DNA of 64,000 nt from Zygaena filipendulae (GCA_907165275.2 OU015649.1:15716001-15780000), one strand, 5' to 3'. Shown: positions 34,171-46,743, numbered from the stretch's first letter. Numbers and translations: made by a program. The notes: a model not told the origin generated them from the letters alone.

Positions 34171-37100
34171 GTGAGCGTTCATGCATTGTAAAGGGGCCCC
34201 ATTAAACCTACACCTGGGTCGCAAGTCCCAGGCACTGCTCCGTGTTCCAACGGATATCTGGTATGCTGTACAACTTCTATGTTGGTGCAATTAATTGCAA
34301 TAGTTTCTAGTTCGTTCTAGATGTGTCGCTCAGCTAATAGTCTCGGTCATACCTTTGCCTGCCTGTTCGTTATATTATATCATCATAATTCAGCTAATCT
34401 ACATATACAACAAAAATTCATGTCAATACGGCGGTAAAAGTCGGTTATAATTGACTTCAAAGATTTTATTACATTGTTTGTTAGTTAACACCAGTGAAGC
34501 TAATATAAGTAAGCGTGTTCAGTATTGTAATTTTTTTAATGTTAAAAAGAGCATTAATAACAAACAGGTACCGATTTGATTTTGACTAAGTATTTTCAAT
34601 TTTCAATACCATTAATATTGAATACGTAATAATTCATGATCGGTTCTAAAATAGGCCAGCACAAGTCGGCTGGTATCGATCCGATCGCCGGCAGCCAAGA
34701 TCTACGTAGTCCCATTGTTACGGGGAAACAATAAATCCGAGATAAAAGGCGGGCAAATCCAGCGAGCGAACGTAGTCGATCCGCCGACCCCAAACGACTG
34801 GGTTGAAGATAAACTCCGATAAAGTGGACTCAGCCCTCAGATCAGCGGATCATCCTGGACATTTTGAACTTACCATCAGTTCTCACTGTCAAGTCGGTTT
34901 AGTTAAATGCCTAAATAATAAAAAAAACTGTGTTACTGACTTTTAATTTTTAATTAATCAATTCATTTACTCAGGTACTCAAAACTCTTAAATTTAATTC
35001 ACTTTGTTAAAAATATTTGCTATGGCAATATTTGTTCTGTATCTTTATTATCCTCAATTACTTTCATTGACAAATAAATGATCGTCTTCTTAAAAATAAA
35101 CAACTAAGTCCAATCACAAAGGAAATTTCCATATTGGGGTTGTGCATGAATGAAAATCGTATTGAGTTTTAAATAGGAAAACTGTATTGTCGAATAACCA
35201 AGTAAAAAGCGAAACGTTTTTGAATTGAGTAACAGTTGACTTTACTTTTCCTTGACTGCACTGATTGAGGGAATCAAAACGTTTTAGTCATCAGTGTTTC
35301 ACATAGCTAAGGTAGGTCTAATCTTACGATCGACTGTACTGCAGATGGTAGAGGTCACCGGTCGACATTATAACGCACTTATTTTAACTCCCGACTTAGC
35401 GTATCTGGCACTTAATCTAAATGTAACGATGTGCTCCCACTGGATTCACAAGTAAATTTCAGCCTTATCACCCTTCTATATCGCTACTGAAACATCCGAT
35501 TATTGATTGCGCGACGCTGACATTTTAAATGGACCATTTGTGATAACTAACGTTATTTCATTAACGATACTGACACATGCTATTGATTTACTATCTCTCA
35601 TTGAACGCCTGTACCCACCATACGTTACGTATATCAATTAAATACGACTTAGAAGGCATTTTAAACTCGATTACTGAACAAAACGTTGATAATATCGCTC
35701 GACTAGAAATAAATTATTATTAATACTATTAAAAGTTTGAAGGGGAAATGGAGAAAATGTTTACGTTTATTTTCAAAGTCGATCTAAAAGAATTTAGTTA
35801 AGTACGTTATAGAAATTAGGGTTCGAACTGAAAGAAGTATTCAAGCTATGAAGCAATGTAAACTGTCATTAGCTCATTGAGAAGCATTCCCCTCCCCTTT
35901 TCCTCAGCCCGCTGGCCCAGTAGAAAAAATGCAATAACCACAGAATAGAAAAGAACAGATAGAAGGGACATCAAATAACTTTAGTATGAAAACAGATGAA
36001 AACCAGTGTCGCCGGGTGATTTTCGCACACAAAACCATTCATCGCGCACTAAAACATTAATCAACGTAAATAAATGTATTAAACACTTTATGATTATGTT
36101 TGTACTTAGTCACTGTTTTCAAAAATTCACAGTTTTGGGAATAGTGTTGGCAGCAAAAGAAGTTTTGGGCAAGTTAGAGCATTTGCTCTGACTTCCTTTG
36201 CAACGGTGGCGCGTCTGCCCCGCCTACATGTCCTCTCTAGTTAATTTATTTGCTCTGTGAAAATAACGCTATGAATCTAAAAGTTCGCAACGGAAGGGAG
36301 CGTTCCAATCCGCTGCGTCACCGCTGAGAGTGTATAATGAAAGAAAATTACAGATGGCGGCCGAAACAAAACAACGCGGCCGCGCCGCCGGCCAGTGAAA
36401 AACGCCCCTTAATTCCGTTTGAGACAATTCCCCGCCCGAATGCCTTCGCGGTTGAATGAATAATTATTTCGGTAATTATATTTCATTATCCCCTTTAAAT
36501 AAGTACTAACGAATGTTTAAGGTTGATGCAAAAGAAAAAGAAATTAATAACTCGAAATATTGGCCATTTCGAAGTTAGATGGTGACTCTCTAAGTTTATT
36601 TTTATTAGTATTTTCGTATTGTTCTATTTTAATATACTTAGCTGCTGTTTTTTGTTTCTTGTTTTATGACGAAATGAAATCAAGTGTTGCGAGATCATGA
36701 TCACGGAATATAACGACAGTGGAGCGTTTCTCTGTTTTACTCATTACAAGCTCACAATGGTTTGGTTGACTTTCGATCGTAATTAAAAAAAAAACAATAC
36801 TGAAAGAAAAACGTCGAATATCACAACGTGTGTGTTAAAGCGTGATAGGGTAATAAAAAACAAACCACAGAAACTTTTATACCGTCCCGGTTTAGTACCC
36901 CCTTGCTCGCTAACCTCGTAGACGGGTAAGTACAGAACAGCCGCAATAATCTGTCGGAGCCTCGTTCGATTAGCATAACGAACATCTGCGCCACAACAAA
37001 TATTTAAATACCAAGTTTAAATGGAATTTTGATTTGATTTCTTCTCTGCATATTATAATTTCAAATTAGTGGGAGATGAAAAATGTGGAATCGGACGATA

Positions 37101-39778
37101 AAAGTTCGACCGCCCGCCCCGCTCGGCGAACGCCGAATACTTCCATCCAACTCGGTAGAAACTCTTTATATTTAAACAGACTCCTGATGTTGTACTTAAA
37201 AGTTATAAGATTTCCCCGTAGCGAATCCGTGGAATGTAAATATACATTTAAAAGCACTCATTGAAATACTTTGTTTACTCAGACTCACTGCGCCAAATCC
37301 TAGAAGCACGAAGTTTGGGGATTACATTTGCATGTGGATGTACATCGTTGAAAGTATACACCGTTATAAACATGTTCATAAAATAAAAAAGGTAAAAAAA
37401 TAAAAAAAATATTCACACAAAATAAATCAATGAAAAAGAAAACACTTTTGAAGGCGCTCGCCGCTAAATCGTTTTACACACTCATAGCCGCGCGCCGGAA
37501 TCTTAAGGTCAATGACCTCGATCGAGCTGGCCAGCTGATGCATCGCTCGCTGTGTGCGTGGCGCGTGCCTTGTATCCGTTTTCGATTAGTGAGCTACGAG
37601 TATTGTGTGCCTTGTGAATGTGTGAATGTAGTTGTAACGTTTTTTCATTGAATTTATTTTCCTCATATTCTGAAAAACTACCGAACTTATTATATAATTT
37701 TTTCGCTAATCCTGTTTTTTATAACGTATACTTTTAGCCCTGTGGATATTTGCAGCTAATTTTACCACATCTTATATAATAAGTTTACGCTATCACGCTT
37801 CTACTCAACATTGAATAAATAAATCAGCGCACTTAAAGGATATGGGAAATCTTAATAAATCTTTTTGTATTTGCTTATTTATTGAATTTTATATTATTTG
37901 AATGCTTATCACATCGTCGGGCCATAAATCCCGGCACTTTATGCCGACACGTACGTCTGACACTGACGAGTCACGTCGCCAGATTCCCAGCTTGAACACT
38001 TCGATAGCACCCTTGGTAGCAACTACTTTATGATAATCATTTTTCATCAGACAACCAATCTAAGTAATGATAAAGTATGAGAAAATTACTGTCAAAGTTA
38101 TGGCACACTCGTGACACTATATGTACCTACAAGCTAACAGATAAAACTCCCTACTACTATTACAGGCGGGCGGCTTGTGTGCACACGTGCGGGGTGTGTG
38201 TGTGTGGGATAGGACTCGCGGCGGGGCGCGGCGGCGGGGAGGGACACATTCAAGTTGATATTGCGGGAGTCGCGAAACACAGTAGCAGCCTGGCTATCAC
38301 CAGGACCCTTATTCACTACGACCAACGACATTCCTTGGCCAACGCGAGTGCCAAAAACGCACTTCCCAACGTTCTAGATGCCATAATATAAGAAACGTTA
38401 TAAATGTATTTTTTTGCAGTAAGACATCTTTGATTACGAGGGAAAGACGCGGCGTGGCATGTTCATAGTGAATAAAGGCCCTGTAGGGCTTGCCGCTACA
38501 TTGTGGCGAAGTTTGGGAAGCGCGGAGTTGGCGCGGCGAAGAGATTGTCGCTTCTTTACTTCGCTTACGTATTCTTTGGTTATGGATTGATGTTTGGATA
38601 TCGTAAAAAATATTATTATTTTTGCCGCAAAACCGACATCGTTTGCAATTTCTTCGCTGGGATATCGAGTGACGTGATCGTCGTTGTTACAAACAGAAAC
38701 GTGTCACTATTTCGAAGCGACTAACGATATACTCGTAGAAGCGGCGAAACGGAGGAAGAAAAAATAAATTTAATATCCTAATTCTTTAATATTATATCGC
38801 ATAAAATTGCCTAAGCGATGTTTCCCGAGGGCGGAAAAATTGTTTAAACAACTTTTTGATCTCGCAAATCTTATTTGGCACATAATTACTTTGACGAGCC
38901 TGTATTTATTTGAGAGTTTAGAGGGGGATTTAGTTTGTTAAGCACGAAACGAACTCGGCAGGGCTTCTTGAAATTATGGCAGCTGTTTATTTTTATATAA
39001 TTTTTGAGGAAGGTCCACTCGAGGGATGATTTTACGCTATGCCTACGGTAACGAGTTTGGACAAGGGTCGTCTTTGAGATTTGTGGTTAGTATATGAATG
39101 TTCATACAAAGGTCTCCATGTATAAGAAAGCATTCGCAAGTCTAGGAGAATATCACGGAAAATTCAGGCACATAAGGTATGACAACACTGACTGCCCTTA
39201 ATATACGTAAACTAACGCTCTATGTGTATTGGGTAACTCTATGGTAACTCTATGTACTCTATGGTACGGTGTATAAAACGCTGTTTCTGTCAATGGAGAT
39301 AATATAGTGAAAATTCGACGTCTATGTAAAAATAACATTGGGATCAAATAAGAGTTACATATTCAACGTATACGTAACATATATATCGACCATTATATAT
39401 TTTAAGCAGAGTAAATATCAAAAAAGGAAACCAGGCTTTTTTTAAGTCTCTCAATAGACTAATAAATCTGGTCATGTGTAGGTGTTTAAAACCAAAGCAC
39501 CTACTTTTCATTGATATGCGTTATACCATAAATCAAGCTGGAATTATTTATAGTAAATTGTGTACAATATTCAATCATTTTCATTTTTATGCTTTTGTCA
39601 GTTAAATTTGTGGTTTAAGTCGACTGCGGCTGGCAGGAAATAATAGAGCAAATACTAAAACAATGTAAACTACCTGGTACTTTGATTTGTGACAGCGGGC
39701 AGGAAAGACAACATAATTAGCGGTGACATTGAACTGCTATCGTTCTTAGTACCTGTACCAACATATCACATTTAAATA
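34171..39778. other. long low-repeat stretch with GC-rich islands
   Basis: The most transposon-poor part of the window. GC-rich unique islands occur at about 36180-36440, 37080-37140, 37440-37620, 38160-38370 and 38440-38560. ORFs at 37066-37264, 38077-38391 and 38503-38724 are without recognisable domains and are antisense-paired or low-complexity. It would fit a long intron holding regulatory DNA. Confidence 0.4.
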
Positions 39779-40090
39779 CTAGCTGTGCCCCGCGGTTTTA
39801 CCCGCATGAAGCGTTTTTGTATGACAACTTTTTTCCCCAACATCCGATTTAAATGAAACAAAGGCTATATGTAGCTCCAGGTTTAGCTTAATGTACCTGT
39901 GAAAACCGCATGAAAATCCGTTCGGAAGGTTTGGAGAATATCGCGAACAGACATACAGACAGACAGAAAAGAATTTTTAAAAACTTTATTTTTGTGGTTG
40001 GTTACTCTTCTTTTATCACTCCCTGTCAAAATTTGTCAAAAATATTCAATTTACAGAATCGGGGATTCTACTCTTTTATTATAGTATAGA
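39779..40090 (-). mobile_element. Helitron-like element, AGAGTAGAATCC subfamily
   Basis: The complement of 31429-31737: CTAGCTGTGCCCCGCGG at one end, ACTCTTTTATTATAGTATAGA at the other, with an ACAG microsatellite between. Confidence 0.85.
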
Positions 40091-40137
40091 TATTATCTAT
40101 GTACCTATAATAAAACAAGACTTTTCGTGACTGTACA

Positions 40138-40355
40138 TCTATACTAATCTATGGGTACTTATATTATAAAAAAGGTAAAGTTTGTGAGTTTTTGACTTTG
40201 TAGGGGGTAATCTTTGGATATACTGAACCGACTTTGAAAATTCTTTTACTAATAGAAAGTGACGTTATTTTTGAGTGTCAAAGGCTATATTTTAACCCAG
40301 GATTTGCGCGGGAACTTCGAAATTTACGCGGGTGAACTCACGGTGTAACAGCTAG
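40138..40355 (+). mobile_element. Helitron-like element, first of two in tandem
   Basis: Start TCTATACTAATCTATGGGTA, end GTAACAGCTAG. A second unit follows directly. Confidence 0.75.
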
Positions 40356-40686
40356 TAGGTGTTATGGAGGTAAAGTTTGTGAGTTTGTGACGTTGTAGAG
40401 GGTACTGGATCTACTGCACCGATTTTGAAAATTATTTATTTATTTATTTATTTATTTAATCCTTTATTGCACATAAAATAACAATGATACAGTACCTAAA
40501 GAAAAAGGAGAAAGCAAATGGCGGTCTTATCGCATAGTTGCGATCTCTTCCAGACAACCAATTATTATTAAACCAATTATTTCACTTATAGGAAGCTACG
40601 GTAGTTATATCATAAGGTACTTTTTATCTCGAAATTTCCACTGGAACTCTGTTATTACCGCGGGTAAAACCGCGGGGAACAGCTAG
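40356..40686 (+). mobile_element. Helitron-like element, second of two, with LINE insert
   Basis: It repeats the GGTAAAGTTTGTGAGTTTG body of the first unit, is broken at 40431 by a minus-strand LINE tail, and resumes at about 40590 to end GAACAGCTAG. Confidence 0.75.
40431..40563 (-). mobile_element. short LINE 3' tail inside a Helitron
   Basis: On the minus strand: CTGGAAGAG, hairpin ATCGCA-ACTA-TGCGAT (40529-40544), AAGACCGCC, GTGCAATAAAG and a TAAA-repeat tail. ATTATT on both sides may be the target duplication. Confidence 0.8.
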
Positions 40687-41049
40687 TTTAACATTATAGC
40701 GAGGATTAAGCGTTGGGCGAGTCCATTTAGATAATATTTTTAGTGACATTTTGTCCGTATATTTTGACTGTCGGTTTCTCACGGAAAAACTATTGAACAG
40801 GTTTTAATAAAACTTAGCATGTATTTAGCTTATTTCCTGACTAAAAAATTTAGGACAGGATATCCGGCACAATAAAATGTCGAGGAAATCCCGAAACACG
40901 AGTGAAAAATATCATCTAAAATATCATCACAAATTCTGGACGCCATAGATAGCGCTTTAGTTGAGCTCTAATCGTAAGTTGGTTTGTTTATGATCGTGTA
41001 ACTACAGAAACACCTTACCGATTATGGTTTTGTTCACAAGATGTTGTTT
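40687..41049. other. unique DNA with a decayed Helitron-like body
   Basis: Words such as CTATTGAACAGGTTTTAATA and GTCGAGGAAATCCCG near 40790-40900 look like a degraded copy. Confidence 0.35.
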
Positions 41050-41185
41050 TAATCGACTTCAAAAAGGAGGCGGTTATCAATTCGGATGTTTGTATTTTTT
41101 TAATGTATTTTCGGGCATAACTCCGTCATATTATTATTATGGGTGCGATGGTGTAGCACAAATACCACGTGTTTAAAGCTGCAGG
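41050..41185 (+). repeat. interspersed repeat with ATCGACTTCAAAAAGGAGGC
   Basis: The start AATCGACTTCAAAAAGGAGG, then TTTTTTTAATGTATTTTCGG and ATAACTCCGTCAT. I recognise this as a recurrent lepidopteran repeat from general knowledge, but there is no second copy in the window to confirm its ends. Confidence 0.45.
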
Positions 41186-42323
41186 CAACTAATAGCATTT
41201 GATATGAAAACTGATAAAATACATACCATTCATGTCCTTTCTACAAAATATCGATTTTTATTCAATCACATTTTAAATCGTACACGTATCGGAAACCTCT
41301 ATCTAGCTTTGTCTGTGGTGCTCTTGCTTAGGTACTTGTGTTATGTATATATGGAAACGTAAACAGCTGTTATTTATTGAATAGTTATCGAAGTAGAACC
41401 TAATAAGTGTATTTGAACTGGTAACAGTCGCGTAAATACCTTTATAAAACTTGAAGTATCTACGTAGCAAATAAATGCCATTAGACTCGTCTTCATCCTC
41501 AATATCAAAACCGTATCGCTTAATGAAACAATTAAGACTGTACAAACTTACTTTTGACGTTTCTAACTGGGAAAAAGTCGAGTTGATTCTCTTAAGAATT
41601 CCATTAAATTAATCTAAACACTTTTAAGTATGAGCGCGAGCTTTCGCTAAAAAGACTCGGTCAATCAATTAAGTTTGTTCGACGTTAATTGCGATGACCG
41701 GTTGTAACCCTCCACCACCCTCAACAGGCCTCCCTCCCCGCCAGATGCCCGCAAGCTTTCCAATGTTGCTTTTATTAAAGTTTCCACTTTTCGCCCACGT
41801 TCCGAGCTTTGTGTTTTCAGTTAATAATTGTAAAACCTATCTTCGTGTTGTTCTTTGTACCGAGTTTTAGAGTGTAACGGTTTACTGACAACCGAATGTT
41901 TGTTTCGCGAAGTTGCCAGCGCAGGATTGTTGGCGAATTAATTATTTTACGGCGAGCAGTTGGTAGCGGTGACAAGCGCGTCGATATCTTTTTGATCGGA
42001 TAAAAGTGTTTTATAATCGTCACGATATTTTCCAATACCTGATATGAGATCTACCGGTTTTTTTTTCGGTTTGGCAGTAACATTAGCTCTCGATGAGTAC
42101 ACGATAGCGATCCTGGTCAAACTAACCGCTACACTTACTTAACTGAGCACACACCGCGTTAACCCCTCTCCACTAGCGACGATCATTTCCGGCGCGGGCC
42201 ACGGGGAGCCGCCCACGCCCCGCCCCGCCCCGCCCGCCCCGCGCGACACGACGCGGAAACTCGGCCGGAACTTTTAAGTTCTCACCACCACTAAATGACA
42301 GTAGATGCCGATGATACGTACTA
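41186..42323. other. unique DNA with a GC-box cluster
   Basis: 42210-42242 is a run of CCGCCCC-type GC boxes in a GC-rich island (42170-42270). An inverted pair GGTCAATCAATTAA / TTAATTGCGATGACC flanks 41650-41700. ORFs in this stretch have no recognisable domain. Confidence 0.4.
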
Positions 42324-42443
42324 GGGGACGTATTTATGAATCGTTCGAATTTTATTACCGAAAAGAAAAACCATTTTGACCAACCATTCATTGAAACCCA
42401 TTTTGTTACATTTTTTAATCATTCGAATACAGTGTTGCTGTTT

Positions 42444-42975
42444 TTATTTATTTATTTATTTATAACACAAAAAAAGTTCACAGCATTACAGTAATACTAA
42501 GGCACTGTGAAGATAATAATACAAATACACTAAGACTACTAATAAACTACAACAAGATAAAAACTAAAACTACATTTTTGATGCATTCATCCGCTCGCAA
42601 TACCTCAAACATTCATCGCGCACACACATCCATCGACTGGCAAACAAATCACAGTCAGGAGCCGATGCGAGAAGTGCATTGAGGCAGTGTAAGGCACGGA
42701 CAAGCGGAGAGTTTCTGTGGGACACAGTTCGCGCTGACGGTATTGCCAGCAGATGGTTCGAACGAGGCCGGAGACAATATGCGGGTACTGGCGGGACATA
42801 CAAACGCAGCAATTGCGTCACCAGCTCGGGACAATCGGAATCTCCGCGTAGTGTTCTGCACGCCATTGTCAGCAAAGTAAAATTGCGCCTCACCTCCAAA
42901 GAGTTGAAATTTAGAGCTCCAAGTAAAAACTTCTTAAACTCCTTTAGACTTGTTATATTTTACGCAGGATATTTA
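42444..42975 (-). mobile_element. 5'-truncated LINE fragment inside a DNA transposon
   Basis: On the minus strand a coding tail (42570-42940) is followed by a 3' UTR and a tail of repeated AAAT ending near 42448. A relative of the coding tail lies at 48665-48835. Confidence 0.7.
42570..42959 (-). pseudogene. LINE ORF C-terminal end
   Basis: Open frame reading ...SLKEFKKFLLGALNF... then RTLRGDSDCPELVTQLLRLY and NSPLVRALHCLNALLASAPD, with CDLFASRW near the end. The related frame at 48665-48835 shares SDLFADEW. The pattern of SPLVRAL..LN.L...DLF is what I expect at the end of LINE reverse transcriptase ORFs; the clade is not certain. The catalytic region is missing. The codon at 42899 is TTG, not a real start. 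Confidence 0.55.
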
Positions 42976-43216
42976 AAAACTGGAAACTAACTCTCGTTGA
43001 TTACAATAAACCGGTACCATATCCGACTTGAATCGTTCAACGTTGTCAAACTATCAGTCGTTACAAATTTTAAAAATGACATTATGCGACTAATCGTCAA
43101 ACTTTCCATCGATGAATTAAAAAGAGTGGTCCGATGAAATTATTTCATATATTCGCATGGGAATCTTGCGATTCCATGAGCGAGAACTAATTCGAACGAT
43201 TCAAAAATACGTCTCC

Positions 43217-43821
43217 GTCTGTAGTGTAAGTAGAATGAGGATTTATTGCGAGAAGCGATCGACTGGCGACGTCTGACGCAGCGGCAAAGGGTTAAATTTA
43301 AATTCGATACTAGGCATGAATATCAAAATTATATTTAGTCCATCAGTTAGTTAATAAAAAAATAATGGACAGGTATATTGCACTTTTTAAAATATTGCAA
43401 AAAATACTTAGATAAAAGGCGTTGAATTTGCCAAGGAATTGGAGTGAGAGGACTACATGAATGACGTAACTAAGTATAAAGTTTACCGAGGCGTCAGGCA
43501 AAATTTCGACTTAATGTGTTTTGCCGTTAATTTAGGTTTACGTAAGGAAAAATGCGTGTCCAACATATTTTATTAATTAATACGACGGCGGACTAAAAAC
43601 TAAAATAGCCATCTAGCCCATTACATTTCATTTTAAAAACTCGTTCACCAGCCCACATAGCCAAGTTGACAATCTCCAACCGATGACACCTGAGGTTGAC
43701 ACAAAGAAAACTGAGGCAAGTGTCGTCATGTCATGTAAAATTGTTCAAATATAATTCCCGTTTTGGGCGATCACGTGACATGATTCTTGTTTCCTTAGTT
43801 TTTTATTCGTTAACGGTTATA
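43217..43821. other. unique DNA, no feature recognised
   Basis: No ORF or repeat recognised. Confidence 0.45.
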
Positions 43822-44047
43822 CCGCCGCACTCAGAGTCGACTTTAATGATTACTTAGTTAAGTATCGATTTTTAAAACAAAACTGCCGCAATCAGACATA
43901 AATTATTGTTAATTGGAATTTAACTAATTAATCATTAAATACCAACTAACATTAATGTACTGAACGTCTCTGATTGCGGCAGTTTTGTTTTAAAAATCTA
44001 TATTTAACTAAGTACCTAATCATTAAAGTCGACTCTGAGTGCGGCCG
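43822..44047. mobile_element. palindromic MITE (Harbinger-like), intact copy
   Basis: 226 bp. Left end CCGCCGCACTCAGAGTCGAC, right end (complement) CGGCCGCACTCAGAGTCGAC. The arms pair for roughly 90 bp. ATA lies on both sides (43819-43821 and 44048-44050). It is the empty-site reference for the LINE insertion at 2923-3688. Confidence 0.85.
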
Positions 44048-44050
44048 ATA

Positions 44051-44734
44051 GATTGCTAAGGGGTGGATTCTTTTTGAAGTTATTTATACTTTTGTGGAAT
44101 GTTAGTAATCTATTTTTTTGTAGTCAATGAAGTGATCTATATTTAGAAAAATAAAAATTATATAGAATTTTGCTTGTGTACACACCGGTTTTTGAACTCT
44201 AAATCTTTACAAACTTTTTTGTGTTTTTTTTTATCGTAATTTTTTGTACAGACATCATTGATTTATATATATCAATGACAGACATACCTAGTTGGTGTGC
44301 CTGATCTTATACTATGAGCTCTTAAAGCAGAACTTAAATTGAATTGCTTCAAGTTATCGTACGATAAAGCAGAGCAATTCAATTTAGGTTTAGTAAGCCC
44401 GATAGGCTGTTTTATTGCCTTAGCGTATCTTGCAATAAGCGCAGGTACGCGGGCTACAAAACTTCGAGCATATTTTGTGTGAACGAACCATACTAAATGT
44501 GTACCAAACGCAATATTATATTAAGTAGATGTGAATTATATGTACGCATACCTCAGCGCACAAACAACGTATTAATCTCACCGACCTTAAACTCTAGCCA
44601 GCGTTTCCGTTTCCGGTTCCGTAACAACATTACGGAAATAACGAGCCGAGCAAAACGGAGCGGTCACCTCGCGCGCCGTCATTAAAAACATAATGTTTTA
44701 TTTTGAAACCACTTCGATATGTGATATTCATACA
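44051..44734. other. unique DNA with a hairpin
   Basis: Apart from the hairpin at 44335-44386 nothing is recognised. The ORF at 44497-44685 has no known domain. Confidence 0.45.
44335..44386. repeat. 14-bp perfect stem with palindromic loop
   Basis: TAAATTGAATTGCT pairs with AGCAATTCAATTTA. The 24-nt loop itself contains the palindrome TTATCGTACGATAA. Confidence 0.7.
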
Positions 44735-44929
44735 TCCTAACTAATTATATAAACGCGAAAGTGAGTTTGTTTGTTTGTTACGCTGTCACGCCTCAACGGC
44801 TGAACGGATTATCATGAAATTTTGTATACACGTTGTCAAGGATACAGAGAAGGACATAGGGTACTTTTATCTCGGAATTCCCACGGGAACTCCGAAATTA
44901 CCGCGGGTGAAACCGCGGGGGACAGTTAG
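44735..44929 (+). mobile_element. Helitron-like element
   Basis: Start TCCTAACTAATTATATAAAC; end GGGGGACAGTTAG (CTAG mutated to TTAG). Confidence 0.8.
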
Positions 44930-45425
44930 TAGTTAGTAGGATAGCAATATCAGGAAAAAACTAAACTTGTACTGAAGTGCGTGCGTTTTTATTTATTTAT
45001 GGTTTATTTATATGTATGTAAGGACCTAGTAGGTATATAAGTAGTGAGAAGGGAATATTCGAGCTGAATAGTGAAATAGAGGGGGAGGTAAAAGCACATT
45101 AGTGGTTCGGATAAATCTTTATTTGTTATCGCAGTTTTTCAATTTGCTAGTAGGTAGGTGAGTACCTACTCGGAGAGAAGTGGCGCAGACGAATCGAGGC
45201 CAAATGAGCCCCATGTCAGGAATAAGTGGGAATGATTGCCTATCGATCCACGAACGGGCTCGCCAGCGTACCACTATCTCTATACAACCCGCTCTACCTC
45301 CGGGAAATTCGAATGTTTTAATTTTTTTCATCTTAAAAAAGCTTAAATAATTATGGGTACTTTCAATTGTTATAACTTAACAAAGTTAAAAAAAATTATG
45401 CCTTCAATAGTTTTACTTAACCGAC
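44930..45425. other. unique DNA, no feature recognised
   Basis: Short ORF at 45119-45331 on the minus strand shows no domain. Confidence 0.45.
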
Positions 45426-45682
45426 GACCCGATTGGCGCAATGGTCACCATGCCTACCCGCTAATCAAGAGGTTCCGGGTTCGATTCCCGGTGGGGGTGG
45501 ACTTTGTGTGACGCAGGGTTCCATTTTCCAGTCTGGGTGTGTAATATATATATCTATAGTACCTATAATATATATGTAATAATATGTGTAGTATATATAC
45601 CACGTGTTGCTTGGTTTCCACGACACAAGCTTATAGCTTACTGATGGGATGAAGTTGTGAAGTGGATTATCATTATTATATA
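45426..45682 (+). mobile_element. tRNA-derived SINE, copy 2
   Basis: Best-preserved promoter: A box TGGCGCAATGG (45434-45444) and B box GGTTCGATTCC (45478-45488), both matching the consensus. The tail ends in ATTATCATTATTATATAA, immediately followed by a Helitron-like element. Confidence 0.85.
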
Positions 45683-45683
45683 A

Positions 45684-45909
45684 TCCTACTCTAATGTGAA
45701 AGTGTGGATGTTTAGATGTTTGGATGTTTGTGAAAGTGTGGATGTTTGGATGTGTGTTACATAATCACGCAAAAACGGCTGAACGAATTTGGATGAAATT
45801 TGGCATGCACGTTGTCAGGGGTACAGAAAAGTACATAGGGTACTTTTTATTCCGGAAATCCCGCGGGAACTCCAAAATTACCGCAGGTGAAACCGTGGGG
45901 CACAGCTAG
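45684..45909 (+). mobile_element. Helitron-like element abutting a SINE tail
   Basis: Starts TCCTACTCTAATGTGAAAGT at the SINE tail and ends CACAGCTAG. A GTGAAAGTGTGGATGTTTGG word is duplicated near the 5' end. Confidence 0.85.
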
Positions 45910-46009
45910 TTATTATATACTGCAAAAGATGTCAAGGAAAAGATTGCAGCGTATGGATGTCCATAATGTCTTCCCACCTCGCCGGGAGGTAGACGTGAGC
46001 TTATGTAGT

Positions 46010-46260
46010 ATAATAATAATAATATCTTTATTAGTCTCAACACAACACAGTCATTACTAAGTAGGCACAAACTTAAGGGTACGACCTTTACTGTGAAAGA
46101 CTGGTGTCTGTCGTAGGAATATTTCCTGTGTTACAGATCACCAGGCCCCCTCCTGCGTATTATCAGCAAAAACAGTTACAGTACATGTTGTTCAGCATGA
46201 GCATAGTTGAAAAATTAAAAAGTTAAAATTCGTTAAAAGTTAACATTTGAAAGAACCTTG
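46010..46260 (-). mobile_element. possible retroposon 3' end
   Basis: On the minus strand the sequence ends GACTAATAAAGATATTATTA, an AATAAA signal followed by an ATT-repeat tail. The upstream part is not recognised. Confidence 0.35.
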
Positions 46261-46743
46261 TGTTAGTATGAGTGAGGGTTGTGTAGGTACATGAAGACGT
46301 GTGTGAGTGAGGGTGTGCGTATGCGTATGTATGAACACACATACATTGCATGTCTGCTTAAAATAGTAGGCAAAAAAGGACAATCGACTTTTCGACCGTT
46401 CCCACCATTATCGTTATTGCGTCGCAGGTGTGTGCTGAGCGCGAATGTAGAGGAGAAGCGATACTAAACGTGAATTGCGCCTATAGGCGAAGGTGTACAA
46501 CTAGCTATAGCATCGAGCCTTGAAGCGTATCGCTGTAATATTTCGCTGTGGATATAGACCCTTAATTACCAACATTAACACGCATTTTTGACCAATTCGT
46601 TTCACGTGTAGAGTACCTACGGCAAGGGCTTACGTTTTTCCAAGCGCGACGTATAAATTTAATTTTTAATAGTTTATTTGTACACTTATTTTCAACGAGA
46701 ACTATAGTTAATGATAGGTAGGTTAACTAGCTCATATGAATAA
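46261..46743. other. unique DNA, no feature recognised
   Basis: GT-rich stretch near 46265-46340. Confidence 0.45.

Larger units (their letters stand above)
42324..43216. mobile_element. DNA transposon with GGRGACGTATTTWTGAATCG ends
   Basis: Inverted ends of about 28 bp: GGGGACGTATTTATGAATCG at 42324 and, on the other strand from 43216, GGAGACGTATTTTTGAATCG, both continuing TTCGAATT. No target duplication is clear. A LINE fragment fills much of the interior (about 42444-42975). Confidence 0.75.

Noticed and set aside
38077..38391. 104-codon ORF over a GC-rich island
   Set aside because: The Gly/Cys/His-rich part comes from GT and GC repeats; an antisense ORF overlaps it; no family recognised.
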